Shown here one piece after another: positions 18,088-26,251 of a stretch of 64,000 nt of DNA. Source of the stretch: CAVORB01 sp963736235 (GTDB taxonomy: Bacteria; Pseudomonadota; Gammaproteobacteria; Chromatiales; Chromatiaceae); contig CAVTOR010000031.1 of the NCBI GenBank assembly GCA_963736235.1, forward strand, positions 744,001-808,000, written 5' to 3'. The number at the start of each line of letters is the position of its first letter. The first letter of the stretch is position 1. The position numbers and the translations under genes were made by a program. The notes beneath the pieces were generated by a model that was not told the DNA's origin, ran no database searches, and was given only the letters and a program-made list of their open reading frames with translations.

Positions 18088-18915
18088 ATGCTGCGCGTCC
18101 TGTTGTTGACCTTGGCCCTGACTCCCCTCAGCGGCAACACGGCTCCGCTACGCGTATTCGTCAGCGTGCCGCCGCAGCAAACCTTCGTAGAAAAGGTCGG
18201 CGGCGACCATGTCGAGGTGTCGGCGATGGTGCGGCCGGGGTTCAACCCGGCAACCTACGAGCCGAGCCCCCGGCAAGTCAGCGCGCTCGCCGACACATCT
18301 CTCTACGTGCGCACCGGAGTCCCCTTCGAGAAGGTGTGGATGGAGCGTATCCGTTCCGCCAATCCCGAGATGCGGGTGCTGGACGCCCGCGACGGCATCG
18401 ATCTGCGCGCCCACCCGGGTGAGCCGGAGCACGATCCCCATGTCTGGACCAGCCCGCCGCTGGTGCGAATGATGGCCGCGAACATCCGCGACGCCCTCAT
18501 CGAGCTCGACCCCGAGAACCGCCACGACTACGCCCGCGACCACGACGCCTTCGCGGCCGACCTGGACGAGTTGGATCGGGAGATCCGGGCGCTTCTGAAG
18601 GGCCTGACGAATCGGACCTTCATGGTGTTCCATCCGGCGTGGGGCTACTTCGCAGACGCCTACGGGCTGACCGAGATCGCCATCGAGCACGAAGGCAAGG
18701 AACCCGGGGCGCGCACCCTCACCGCGCTCATCGAACGCGCAAGGCGGGAAAACATCAAGGTGGTGTTCGCCCAGCCCCAGTTCGATCAGAAGCTGGCCAC
18801 CGAGGTGGCGCGCGCGATCGGCGGGCGCGTCGTGCTTATCGACCCGCTTTCTCCCGACTACGTCGATAGCCTGCGCCGCGCGGCGCGGGAGATGGCCGGG
18901 GCCTTGCGGCCGTGA
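18088..18915 (+). CDS. znuA: Zinc ABC transporter substrate-binding protein
   Basis: A 275-residue cluster A-I (ZnuA/TroA) metal-binding protein exported by a signal peptide (MLRVLLLTLALTPLSG). The metal ligands are recognisable as histidines in EHDPHVWTSP and in VFHPAWGYFAD, plus the acidic residue in VVLIDPLSPDY. The His-rich loop of enteric ZnuA is reduced to a few residues around HPGEPEHDPH. The ATG at 18088 has GGAGG 9-10 bases upstream and starts the signal peptide. The last codons overlap the znuC GTG start. First gene of znuA-znuC-znuB-zur. Confidence 0.92.
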   Translation: MLRVLLLTLALTPLSGNTAPLRVFVSVPPQQTFVEKVGGDHVEVSAMVRPGFNPATYEPSPRQVSALADTSLYVRTGVPFEKVWMERIRSANPEMRVLDARDGIDLRAHPGEPEHDPHVWTSPPLVRMMAANIRDALIELDPENRHDYARDHDAFAADLDELDREIRALLKGLTNRTFMVFHPAWGYFADAYGLTEIAIEHEGKEPGARTLTALIERARRENIKVVFAQPQFDQKLATEVARAIGGRVVLIDPLSPDYVDSLRRAAREMAGALRP

Positions 18916-19670
18916 CGGCGCCACAAACCGTCGTCGAGCTCGCGGGCGTGACCTTCTCTTACGGCGCCGCGCCGGTCCTGGAAAGCATGACGCTCGAGGT
19001 GGCTGACGGCGAGTTTCTCGGCATCGTGGGTCCAAACGCGGGAGGCAAGAGCACCCTCTTGAAGCTCATCCTGGGCCTACTGGAACCCCAGACGGGCCGC
19101 ATCCGGGTTCTCGGCCGGGACCCGCGGGAGGCCAGCCATCTGCTCGGGTACGTCGCACAGTACCCGAGCTTCCCGCGTGACTTCCCGATTTCCGTCGAGC
19201 AGGCGGTCCTGCTCGGCCGCATCGGCTGCCGCCCCCGGCCGAGTTGGCTGAGCACCCTGCTGCCGGGCGGCTATTCCCGCGCCGATCGCGCCGCCGCCCA
19301 CGAGGTCCTGGTAGAAGTCGAGGCGGATGACCTGGCCAAGCGCCAGATCGGCAGCCTTTCCGGCGGTCAGCTACAACGGGTGCTGCTCGCCCGCGCGCTG
19401 GCCTGTGAACCGCGCGTGCTGATACTCGACGAGCCAACGGCGAACATCGACCTGCGTCTGGAGAGCGACATCTTCGATCTGCTCAAGCGCCTGAACGCGC
19501 GCATGACGATCCTGGTCGTCTCACACGACGTCGGATTCATCTCCAGCTACGTCAGGCGCGTCGCCTGCGTCAATCGCACCCTGGTCTGCCACCATACGGA
19601 TGCCATCGACGGCCAGGTCATCCAGGATCTCTATGGCGAGAAGGTCCGCATGGTGGCCCACCGGCATTGA
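18912..19670 (+). CDS. znuC: Zinc ABC transporter ATP-binding protein
   Basis: A 252-residue ABC ATPase: Walker A GPNAGGKSTLLKLI, signature LSGGQLQRVLLARAL, Walker B LILDEPTANID and switch His in VVSHDVGF. It starts with GTG inside the znuA stop (GTGA overlap), so the two are coupled. It energises the import of Zn2+ through ZnuB at the inner membrane. The C-terminal tail (about residues 215-252) is typical of the ZnuC/MntB group. Confidence 0.94.
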   Translation: MTAPQTVVELAGVTFSYGAAPVLESMTLEVADGEFLGIVGPNAGGKSTLLKLILGLLEPQTGRIRVLGRDPREASHLLGYVAQYPSFPRDFPISVEQAVLLGRIGCRPRPSWLSTLLPGGYSRADRAAAHEVLVEVEADDLAKRQIGSLSGGQLQRVLLARALACEPRVLILDEPTANIDLRLESDIFDLLKRLNARMTILVVSHDVGFISSYVRRVACVNRTLVCHHTDAIDGQVIQDLYGEKVRMVAHRH

Positions 19671-19697
19671 CCCGCGTCCATCGCGGCGAGGCAAGAC

Positions 19698-20570
19698 ATG
19701 AGTGAGTTTTTCACCGCACTCTCGGAGCACGCCTTCCTGCAGACTGCCCTGATCGCTGGATTGCTGGCGAGCATCGGCTGCGGCGTCATCGGACCCTATG
19801 TCGTGGTCAAGCGCATCGCCTTCATCGCCGGCGGCATCGCCCATTCGGTGCTGGGCGGTATGGGCGCGGCGCTTTACTTCGGCGTCCATCCCCTGACCGG
19901 CGCGCTCGCCGCCGCCGTCGTGGCGGCGCTCCTGATCGGCTGGGTGCGGCTGCGCTGGCAGGCGCAGGAGGACACCCTGATCAGCGCCCTGTGGGCGATC
20001 GGCATGGCCGTGGGCATCCTGTTCATCTCCAAGACGCCTGGCTACCAGACAGATCTCATGAGCTATCTGTTCGGCAACATCCTGCTAGTGCCGAGGGAGA
20101 GCCTGTGGTTCATGGCGCTGCTGGATGCCCTGCTGCTGGCCGCCATCGTCGCCTATCACCGCCAGTTCCTAGCCGTTGCCTTCGACGAGGAGTTTGCCAA
20201 GCTGCGCGGCATCCCGGTCACCTTCTTCTACCTGCTGCTGCTGGTGCTGGTCGCCATCACCGTGGTGCTCCTGATCCGGGTCGTCGGCCTCATCCTGGTG
20301 CTGGCGCTGCTGACGCTCCCCGCCGCTGTCGCGGGACACTACGTGCATTCCCTGGCAAGCATGATGCTGGTCGCCACCCTGCTCGGCGCCGCCGTGAGCG
20401 TCTCCGGGCTCGCCCTCTCGTACGGCCCCGATCTGCCTGCGGGGCCGACCATCATCCTGTTGGCCGGGGGCATCTATGTGATCTCCGCGTTCGCGGCGCG
20501 CGCGATCGCGCGGCGGAGGGCGCGGGCCTCCGTTCTGCCCGCACAAACCGGAGATGAGCCGCGTGGGTAA
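19698..20570 (+). CDS. znuB: Zinc ABC transporter permease
   Basis: A 290-residue ABC-3 family permease with about eight hydrophobic segments. The stretch GPYVVVKRIAFIAGGIAHSVLGGMGAA is the conserved first part of the family, and AFDEEFAKLRGI is the cytoplasmic coupling loop. It forms the Zn2+ channel with ZnuC. Its 3' end overlaps the zur start by 17 bases, so expression of the regulator follows that of the pump. Confidence 0.93.
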   Translation: MSEFFTALSEHAFLQTALIAGLLASIGCGVIGPYVVVKRIAFIAGGIAHSVLGGMGAALYFGVHPLTGALAAAVVAALLIGWVRLRWQAQEDTLISALWAIGMAVGILFISKTPGYQTDLMSYLFGNILLVPRESLWFMALLDALLLAAIVAYHRQFLAVAFDEEFAKLRGIPVTFFYLLLLVLVAITVVLLIRVVGLILVLALLTLPAAVAGHYVHSLASMMLVATLLGAAVSVSGLALSYGPDLPAGPTIILLAGGIYVISAFAARAIARRRARASVLPAQTGDEPRG

Positions 20571-21018
20571 GGCGCGGCTCGCCGAGGTCCTGCATCGCGC
20601 CGAGCAGCTCTGCGGCGAGCGCGGGGCGAGGCTCACGAAACAGCGCCGGACCGTCCTCGAGTTGCTGTGCGCATCAGACAAGCCCCTGAGCGCCTACGAG
20701 ATCCTGGACCAGATGCGGGCGACCACACGCAACCCGGCGCCGCCGACGGTGTACCGCGCCCTCGATTTCCTTCTAGAGCAGGGACTGGTGCACAAGCTCG
20801 AGAGCCTGCACGCGTTCGTGGGCTGCGCGCATCCGGAGCACCCCCACAGCAGTCAGTTCCTGATCTGCGCGGATTGCGGGGAGGTCGACGAGGTGGAAAG
20901 CGAAGCGGTTCTGCAAGGCCTGCAGTCCGCGGCAAAGGCAACCGGCTTCCGCACCCGCCGGCCGGTGGTCGAGGTACTGGGCACCTGCGCCGAATGCGCG
21001 AAGAAACTACAGAGTTAG
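20554..21018 (+). CDS. zur: Fur family zinc uptake regulator
   Basis: A 154-residue Fur-type repressor. The winged helix (TKQRRTVLELLCASDKPLSAYEILDQM) is followed by the dimerisation domain with metal ligands: HPEHPHSSQF, two Cys in FLICADCGEVDE and two in LGTCAECAKKL (structural zinc). The ICADCG plus CAEC pattern and the location after znuABC mark it as Zur rather than Fur. With Zn2+ bound it should repress the operon through the palindrome at about 17979. Confidence 0.93.
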   Translation: MSRVGKARLAEVLHRAEQLCGERGARLTKQRRTVLELLCASDKPLSAYEILDQMRATTRNPAPPTVYRALDFLLEQGLVHKLESLHAFVGCAHPEHPHSSQFLICADCGEVDEVESEAVLQGLQSAAKATGFRTRRPVVEVLGTCAECAKKLQS

Positions 21019-21053
21019 GGAAGCAAATGTTGCCCGAGTCTGGCGTGGGACTG

Positions 21054-21236
21054 TCAGCGCGCGGGCTCGATGGCCGGGTCCTCGCCCAGGAGCCGCCAGA
21101 GCTCCTCCGGCTCTAACTCCTCAATCTCGTAGCAGCCCGCGGTACCGGTCGGAAAAACATACCGCATCTCGGAGTCGTCTTGCGGCGATTTGTTGGCTCC
21201 GGCTTGTGGCTGGCGCTGCGATACAGGCTCCATCAT
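21054..21236 (-). CDS. Small acidic hypothetical protein
   Basis: A 60-residue protein (MMEPVSQRQPQAGANKSP...), acidic at its C-terminal half (EIEELEPEELWRLLGED). I do not recognise a family. A GAGGAGGGG site sits 5-8 bases before the two adjacent ATG codons, which supports translation. No membrane segment or Cys pair is visible. It converges with zur, 35 bases from its stop. The larger frame upstream lacks coding character. Confidence 0.5.
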   Translation of the reverse strand: MMEPVSQRQPQAGANKSPQDDSEMRYVFPTGTAGCYEIEELEPEELWRLLGEDPAIEPAR

Positions 21237-21439
21237 CGATGCCCCTCCTCTCCCCCCTGGATCTACGATATTCGAAAAATTATCGGACACGGCAAAATGA
21301 AAATCGCGGGAGTCACGATTTACTCGCTCCTGACCGAGAAGTCTAACCATACGAAATCTAAGCCAACACCCGATTCGCCTGACGCATGTCAAACGCAACC
21401 CCGTTCGAATTGTGACCCAGGTCACTCAAACGACGAAAT

Positions 21440-21600
21440 TGGCCTCTAACACCTTTCGCTCGTAGTCGCAGGTCGCCTGCCACCGGATCGCACAGCGGTA
21501 ACAGCACGCCCTTGGCCACGGCCGTGGTGTCGGACTTGAAGTTGATCGTCGGGCGGCGGCGCGAGCCAGGTGGCGGGGTTTCCCTGGTGCCCTGAGATCC
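21440..21600 (-). pseudogene. Relic of a second copy of the metallopeptidase C-terminus
   Basis: About 100 bases on the minus strand (roughly 21461-21565) encode RRPTINFKSDTTAVAKGVLL followed, after a shift, by a CDP-like stretch. This parallels RPTASTINFEADTTAIANGVL near the end of the adjacent metallopeptidase. Similarity is clear at both DNA and protein level but the frame is broken and no start exists. It looks like the tail of a paralogous gene lost by deletion. Confidence 0.6.
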
Positions 21601-21616
21601 TCTCCCGAGTCGTCGA

Positions 21617-23698
21617 TCAGGGCGCAGGGACGGGGACGGCGAGATAGCCGGTGACGTCGATCACCAGATGCACCGCCAGGTTGGTGTAGTTGTAGACGTT
21701 GAGGTCGTAGGCGCAGGTGGCGAGCGCGGGGTCGCACAGGGCCACGAGCACGCCGTTGGCTATCGCGGTGGTGTCGGCCTCGAAGTTGATGGTGGAGGCC
21801 GTGGGCCGCGTCTCGCCGTAGGGATAGAGCGTCAGGTAGCTGCTGTTGCTGTTGCCGTCGCCCTGTGGTCTTGCGGCGGTCACGTTGATGAACACGCCGC
21901 TGGCGGTGTCGGGTACGCCGCAGTCGGCCGCCCCGCCCTGGCCGTCGATCAGGTTTCCCGTAGCGAAGAAGGACACCGTCTCCCCGGGGGCGAGACGGTC
22001 GCCCGAGAAGGTCGACGCGAATGGGTCGGCGTTTCGGGTATCGACGATGCGGCAGGGCGAGACGGTGTAGACGTTCGCCCCGCAGGCATCACCATCGCCG
22101 CACGCTAAATCGAACGTGGCCGTACAGGTCTTGTCCCCGACCATGAGCACGGAGCCGTCAACGGCACAATCGCCGCCGAAGCCGTTGAACTGGCTGCCGG
22201 GATCGGCCTCAGCGGACAAGGTCACCTCCGTATCCGTCGGGAAACCGGCGGAACAGGTTGTGCCGCAGTCTATGCCGGCCGGTGTGCTGGTGACGACGCC
22301 GCTCCCGGTCCCGGAAACCTGGATGGAGAGCAGCGAAGCTTCGCTCACCAGGTTCAGGCAGGTCGGAAAAGCGGACGCGGTCCCCTGCACGTGGGACTGC
22401 ATGACCGAAGGCACCCGGTGGGCGGCCACGCCATAGGGATGCTCCAGTCCGAAAGTGAAGCTGAGGTTGGAATAACCACCGGCGACCAAATGGCAGTAGC
22501 TCATGATGGTGCCGGGCTTCTCCACCGTGGTGCCGCCGGAGAGGCTACCCAGCCCTGGGAGGCCCATCGCGGAGCCACAGCTGAGGCTAGTGGAGCAGAG
22601 GTCTACCGGATCCACGACACCCCCTATGCCGCAGTAGTCGTGGGTATGGCGGGAGTTGAAGTTATGGCCGATCTCGTGGGTGACCAGCAGCAGGTCCGTT
22701 ACCACGCGCGGATTGGCGATATCGAAACCGCCGCTGATGCTGGCACTCAGGCCATAGCCGACGCTCTGGTTGCAGAGCACACCCACGAAGGCGATGCCGC
22801 CGCCCAGGGGCTTGCCGCTGAGCATGTGGGCGATGGTGCGGTCCTCGCTGGCCATGTTGGCGTTCCAGTATTCCCGGAACTCGTACAGTGCGGTGTCGGT
22901 ACCGCGTGTGACGGTCCAGGGATCAGTGTCGGCACCACCCGGCCACAGCCGGGCATAGGAGATCACCAGATTGGTGTTCACTTCACGCTCGTAGAGGGTC
23001 GAGGCATAGGCAAACAGGTCCCCCATGTAATCCAGCGCTGCGGTCTCGTTCCCAAACAAGGCGAAGTATTCGTGGTCGGTCTCCACCGCGACCCGGGCGG
23101 TGTGGGTGACACCAGCCAGAAGCGGCTCTGTCTCCACAGCACCAACGCCAGGCCAAATCGCCATTGCCGGATCGATGCCCAACGCGCCGCCGCCCGTCAG
23201 CGCCTCGACACCGCACTGAAAGGGTGGCAGGGAATCGAGCTCAGCGGCTGATACCTTGCGGCTGCTCAGACCCGCCGGGGACCTGCCATTGCTCCCGCGG
23301 AGCATCCAAACACGGTCCTTGTCGGTGATGACCCCGCGTACATGACCTTCTGCCGGAACGGTGAGGATCGCCAGCGCGCCGGGCATCCCCGCAACCCGAC
23401 CGCGGAAGTGAATATTCGTGGGGACCGGAAGGGATTCGCCATGCAATCCCAGGATCTTTGCGTCGGGAAGGAAAACGGTGAAGCGCTCCAGTTCCAGTTC
23501 CACCGGCCCATGCTTATCGAGCGCCAGCCCGGAAATCCGAAGCGCCCCTCCTTTCGGAACTCCCCGGGCGACGTCCGGTAAATCTGGCCGAACGGCGCTG
23601 ACCACGATCGGATCCGCCGCCAGGGGTACCGACAAAAAAATGAGTCCGAAGACTAGGAGCCTGATCCGGGCACCTGGGCGGCGGCTGACGACACGCAT
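21617..23698 (-). CDS. Secreted zinc metallopeptidase (reprolysin/M12-like)
   Basis: A 693-residue exported protein: signal peptide (RIRLLVFGLIFLSVPLAADP), a propeptide-like region to about 200, then a metzincin catalytic domain with HEIGHNFNSRH at 341-351 and the Met-turn IMSYCHL some 50 residues later. After about residue 440 come a Cys-containing repeat (STPAGIDCGTTCSAGFP...FNGFGGDC) of the kind found in bacterial surface proteins and a C-terminal region of about 150 residues (SPCRIVDTRNADPF to VIDVTGYLAVPVPAP). Autoprocessing and secretion are likely; the target is unknown. A partial copy of its tail lies just downstream. Confidence 0.85.
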   Translation of the reverse strand: MRVVSRRPGARIRLLVFGLIFLSVPLAADPIVVSAVRPDLPDVARGVPKGGALRISGLALDKHGPVELELERFTVFLPDAKILGLHGESLPVPTNIHFRGRVAGMPGALAILTVPAEGHVRGVITDKDRVWMLRGSNGRSPAGLSSRKVSAAELDSLPPFQCGVEALTGGGALGIDPAMAIWPGVGAVETEPLLAGVTHTARVAVETDHEYFALFGNETAALDYMGDLFAYASTLYEREVNTNLVISYARLWPGGADTDPWTVTRGTDTALYEFREYWNANMASEDRTIAHMLSGKPLGGGIAFVGVLCNQSVGYGLSASISGGFDIANPRVVTDLLLVTHEIGHNFNSRHTHDYCGIGGVVDPVDLCSTSLSCGSAMGLPGLGSLSGGTTVEKPGTIMSYCHLVAGGYSNLSFTFGLEHPYGVAAHRVPSVMQSHVQGTASAFPTCLNLVSEASLLSIQVSGTGSGVVTSTPAGIDCGTTCSAGFPTDTEVTLSAEADPGSQFNGFGGDCAVDGSVLMVGDKTCTATFDLACGDGDACGANVYTVSPCRIVDTRNADPFASTFSGDRLAPGETVSFFATGNLIDGQGGAADCGVPDTASGVFINVTAARPQGDGNSNSSYLTLYPYGETRPTASTINFEADTTAIANGVLVALCDPALATCAYDLNVYNYTNLAVHLVIDVTGYLAVPVPAP

Positions 23699-24246
23699 GG
23701 AAAGATCCCTGAATAGTGGTTTCCGCGGATAGTATATGGCGGCCCATGGCCAGCGCGCGACGCGAGGCTGGGCTGATGAAACAGGTTGAAAAAGCTAACC
23801 GGGAAGCGGGGGGAAACTGCGGGCGCCGTCACGGCAATCGGAATACGACCGCACCAGCTCACTCCACAGCGCGCAGCGAATTCCCGACCTACCGGAGCAC
23901 GACCGCGACGACTTGCATCGAACGGTAGGGTTGCTGCCCACTCGAATACTGTGCCAGACAAGCTGAACAACGCCCGCAAGAACAATTCACATGCTTCCTG
24001 CCTCATCCCCGCAAACTGACGGCGGGGACGGTTGCCGCCCTTTGCCATGTTGGCCTCGCTCGCATGGGCGACGGCTCGTGAATTTACCTGTTTGCGGCGG
24101 GGGAATCTAACTCCCGAGTTGGCAACAGCGGAAACGCTTCAGGCTACACACTGGCCGACGAGCGGCTATTCTTTACCACATTGGTGGGAAACCCCGATGC
24201 TTCCACGTTCCACGATAACCCCATTACAGAAAGGAGGAATAGAACC
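23699..24246. other. Intergenic region between the metallopeptidase and carbonic anhydrase
   Basis: About 550 bases between divergent genes. No convincing gene or structured RNA was recognised. A long frame on the minus strand (to 24048) has Arg/Ala-rich non-coding character. The right end holds AAGGAGG at 24231-24237, an excellent ribosome site for the carbonic anhydrase gene. Confidence 0.5.
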
Positions 24247-24828
24247 ATGAGCCAGATCGTAGACGAGGTACGCGCCGCGAACGATCGTTACGCGGAGGAC
24301 TTTGGCGACAAGGGCAAGCTCGCGATGCCCCCGGCCAGGCGCTTCGCGATCCTGACCTGCATGGACGCGCGGCTGGATCCGGCGAAGTACGCGGGGCTGG
24401 CGGAGGGCGACGCCCACGTCATCCGCAACGCCGGCGGGCGGGCGAGCGACGACGCCATCCGCTCCCTGGTCATCTCGCACAAGCTGCTGGGAACGCGGGA
24501 ATGGTTCGTGGTCCACCACACGGACTGCGGCATGGAGACCTTCACCAACGACGTCATGGCCGATCTGCTGAGCAGCAGCCTGGAGACCGCGACCGTCGAT
24601 CAGAGCGGCTGGCACGACACCGGCAAGGGACCTGGCTCGCCCGAGGGCCGCTATATCAACTGGCTGACCATCGCGGACAACGCGGGCAGCGTGGTCGAGG
24701 ATGTCAGGCGCATCAAGGCGCACCCCTTGGTGCCGGGGTACATCCCGGTCTACGGCTATATCTACGACTGCAAGACGGGACGCCTGGTCGAGGTACCCGA
24801 GGCGACCGACGCGGGCAAGGCGTCATGA
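24247..24828 (+). CDS. Beta-class carbonic anhydrase
   Basis: A 193-residue enzyme interconverting CO2 and bicarbonate. Zinc ligands Cys38, His91 and Cys94 lie in LTCMDARLD and VVHHTDCGM, and the Asp40-Arg42 dyad is intact. It belongs to the short beta-CA group without a signal peptide, so cytoplasmic. The start follows a strong AAGGAGG ribosome site, 9 bases ahead of the ATG, and is unambiguous. It stands as a single gene between intergenic stretches. A link to carbon fixation is possible but no other genes here show it. Confidence 0.92.
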   Translation: MSQIVDEVRAANDRYAEDFGDKGKLAMPPARRFAILTCMDARLDPAKYAGLAEGDAHVIRNAGGRASDDAIRSLVISHKLLGTREWFVVHHTDCGMETFTNDVMADLLSSSLETATVDQSGWHDTGKGPGSPEGRYINWLTIADNAGSVVEDVRRIKAHPLVPGYIPVYGYIYDCKTGRLVEVPEATDAGKAS

Positions 24829-24911
24829 CGAGCGGTGCCGGCGAGTCCTGACCAAGGGCGGGGACGTACAGCCGGGCCTGCGCTGGCAGGTCCCGCCTGG
24901 GTCATCCGCGG

Positions 24912-25103
24912 TCAGCCCTCTAGGACGTAGCGCGCGCCGCAGTATGGGCAGCTCGCCTCCCCGGTCTTCTCGATGGGGAGATAGACGCGCGGGTGCATGT
25001 TCCAGAGCTCGTCCTGCGGGCGCGGGCAGGAAAGCGGCAGGTCCGCCCGCGCGACCTTGGTGACAGGCTCGGCGGGCTGATCCTTCGCGACTGTTTCTGC
25101 CAT
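24912..25103 (-). CDS. zf-CHCC zinc-finger protein
   Basis: A 63-residue protein with the C-H-C-C zinc pattern of PF10276: Cys26 in LSCPRP, His37 in NMHPRVYLP and Cys52/Cys55 in SCPYCGARY. It is related to the small zinc subunit NDUFS6 of mitochondrial complex I, but the bacterial role is unknown. A GAGGAG site precedes the ATG. The order glnE-ilvE-zfCHCC is conserved in many gammaproteobacteria, which supports the call. Confidence 0.88.
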   Translation of the reverse strand: MAETVAKDQPAEPVTKVARADLPLSCPRPQDELWNMHPRVYLPIEKTGEASCPYCGARYVLEG

Positions 25104-25131
25104 GTGCGGACTCTCCTCTCTGAAGTTCTGG

Positions 25132-25212
25132 GACGCTGATTATTGGCCATCCCGGCCAGAATCGGCACACACATCCATGAGCCGCGGAAAGCGCCAAGTT
25201 TGATCAGGCCTT
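25132..25212. repeat. Dispersed repeat, copy A
   Basis: Begins GACGCTGATTATTGGCCATC and continues through CCGGCCAGAATCGGCAC to ACATCCATGAGCCGCGGAA and TTTGATCAG. The same blocks occur at 34946-35022 and 35188-35327 with substitutions and, in copy C, a 60-70 base insertion. Probably a remnant of a mobile element; no open transposase remains. Confidence 0.6.
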
Positions 25213-25266
25213 CCTCGTGACTGGGGCGACGGCTGACGGCGGAGGTTTGATCCGCCCCACGGCGGA

Positions 25267-26193
25267 TCAGACCAGCGTCAACCACTCGCGGTGCCCTTGA
25301 TGGCGACCATGGACCAGGTCGAAGTACAGGCTTTGCAGCCGCTCGGTGATGGGGCCGCGCGTGCCGCCGCCGATCGCTCGCCCGTCCACCTCGCGGATCG
25401 GGGTGACCTCGGCGGCGGTGCCGGTGAAGAAGGCCTCGTCGGCGATGTAGACCTCATCGCGGGTGATGCGCTTCTCGACCACCGGGATGCCGAGCTCTCC
25501 GGCCAACGTGATCGCCGTCTTGCGTGTGATGCCGTCGAGGGCGGAGGTGAGGTCCGGAGTGTAGAGCACACCCTCGCGGACGATGAAGATGTTCTCGCCG
25601 CTGCCCTCCATGACGTAGCCCTCCGCGTCGAGCAGCAGGGCCTCGTCGTAGCCGTCGCGCATGGCCTCCTGCAGGGCCATCATGGAATTCATGTAGTTGC
25701 CGTTGGCCTTGGCCCGGCACATGGTGATGTTCACGTGGTGACGCGTGAAGGACGACACCTTGATGCGGATGCCGTTCTTCATGTTGTCCTCGCCGAGGTA
25801 GGCACCCCATTCCCAGGCCGCGACCATGACGTGGACATTGAGGTTGTCGGCGCGCAGCCCCATGCCCTCGGGGCCGTAGAAGCACATGGGACGGATATAG
25901 GCCGAGGCCAGCCCGTTCTCCCGCACCGCGGCGCGCTGCGCCTGGTCGAGGATCTCCCGATCGTACGGGATCTTCATGCCCAGGATATGCGCCGAGTTGA
26001 ACAGGCGGTCCGTGTGCTCCCGCAGGCGGAAGATGGCCGTACCCTCACCGGTCCGGTAAGCGCGCACGCCCTCGAAGACGCCCATGCCATAGTGCAGGGT
26101 ATGGGTCAGGACGTGGGTCTTGGCCTCGCGCCAGGGCACCATCTCGCCGTCCAGCCAGATGAGGCCGTCACGGTCTGCCATCGTCATCATCAT
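25267..26193 (-). CDS. ilvE: Branched-chain amino acid aminotransferase
   Basis: A 308-residue fold type IV PLP enzyme for Val, Ile and Leu synthesis (E. coli IlvE has 309). The catalytic lysine is K162 in CRAKANGNY. GYVMEGSGENIF and the hallmark THTLHYGMGVFEGVRAY near residue 40 are intact. Three ATG codons in a row plus a fourth at MADRDG make the exact start uncertain; GGAG lies 3-9 bases ahead of the first three. It is 58 bases downstream of glnE and followed by the zf-CHCC gene, an order common in gammaproteobacteria. Confidence 0.94.
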   Translation of the reverse strand: MMMTMADRDGLIWLDGEMVPWREAKTHVLTHTLHYGMGVFEGVRAYRTGEGTAIFRLREHTDRLFNSAHILGMKIPYDREILDQAQRAAVRENGLASAYIRPMCFYGPEGMGLRADNLNVHVMVAAWEWGAYLGEDNMKNGIRIKVSSFTRHHVNITMCRAKANGNYMNSMMALQEAMRDGYDEALLLDAEGYVMEGSGENIFIVREGVLYTPDLTSALDGITRKTAITLAGELGIPVVEKRITRDEVYIADEAFFTGTAAEVTPIREVDGRAIGGGTRGPITERLQSLYFDLVHGRHQGHREWLTLV

Positions 26194-26251
26194 CTACTCC
26201 GCGTCTCGTTGGGGATCGGTCTCCCCGCTCCGGTAACCGGCTTGCCAGCCC

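Noticed and set aside
23653..24048. Minus-strand frame of 131 codons upstream of the metallopeptidase
   Set aside because: Overlaps the start of the metallopeptidase gene in another frame and lacks coding character.
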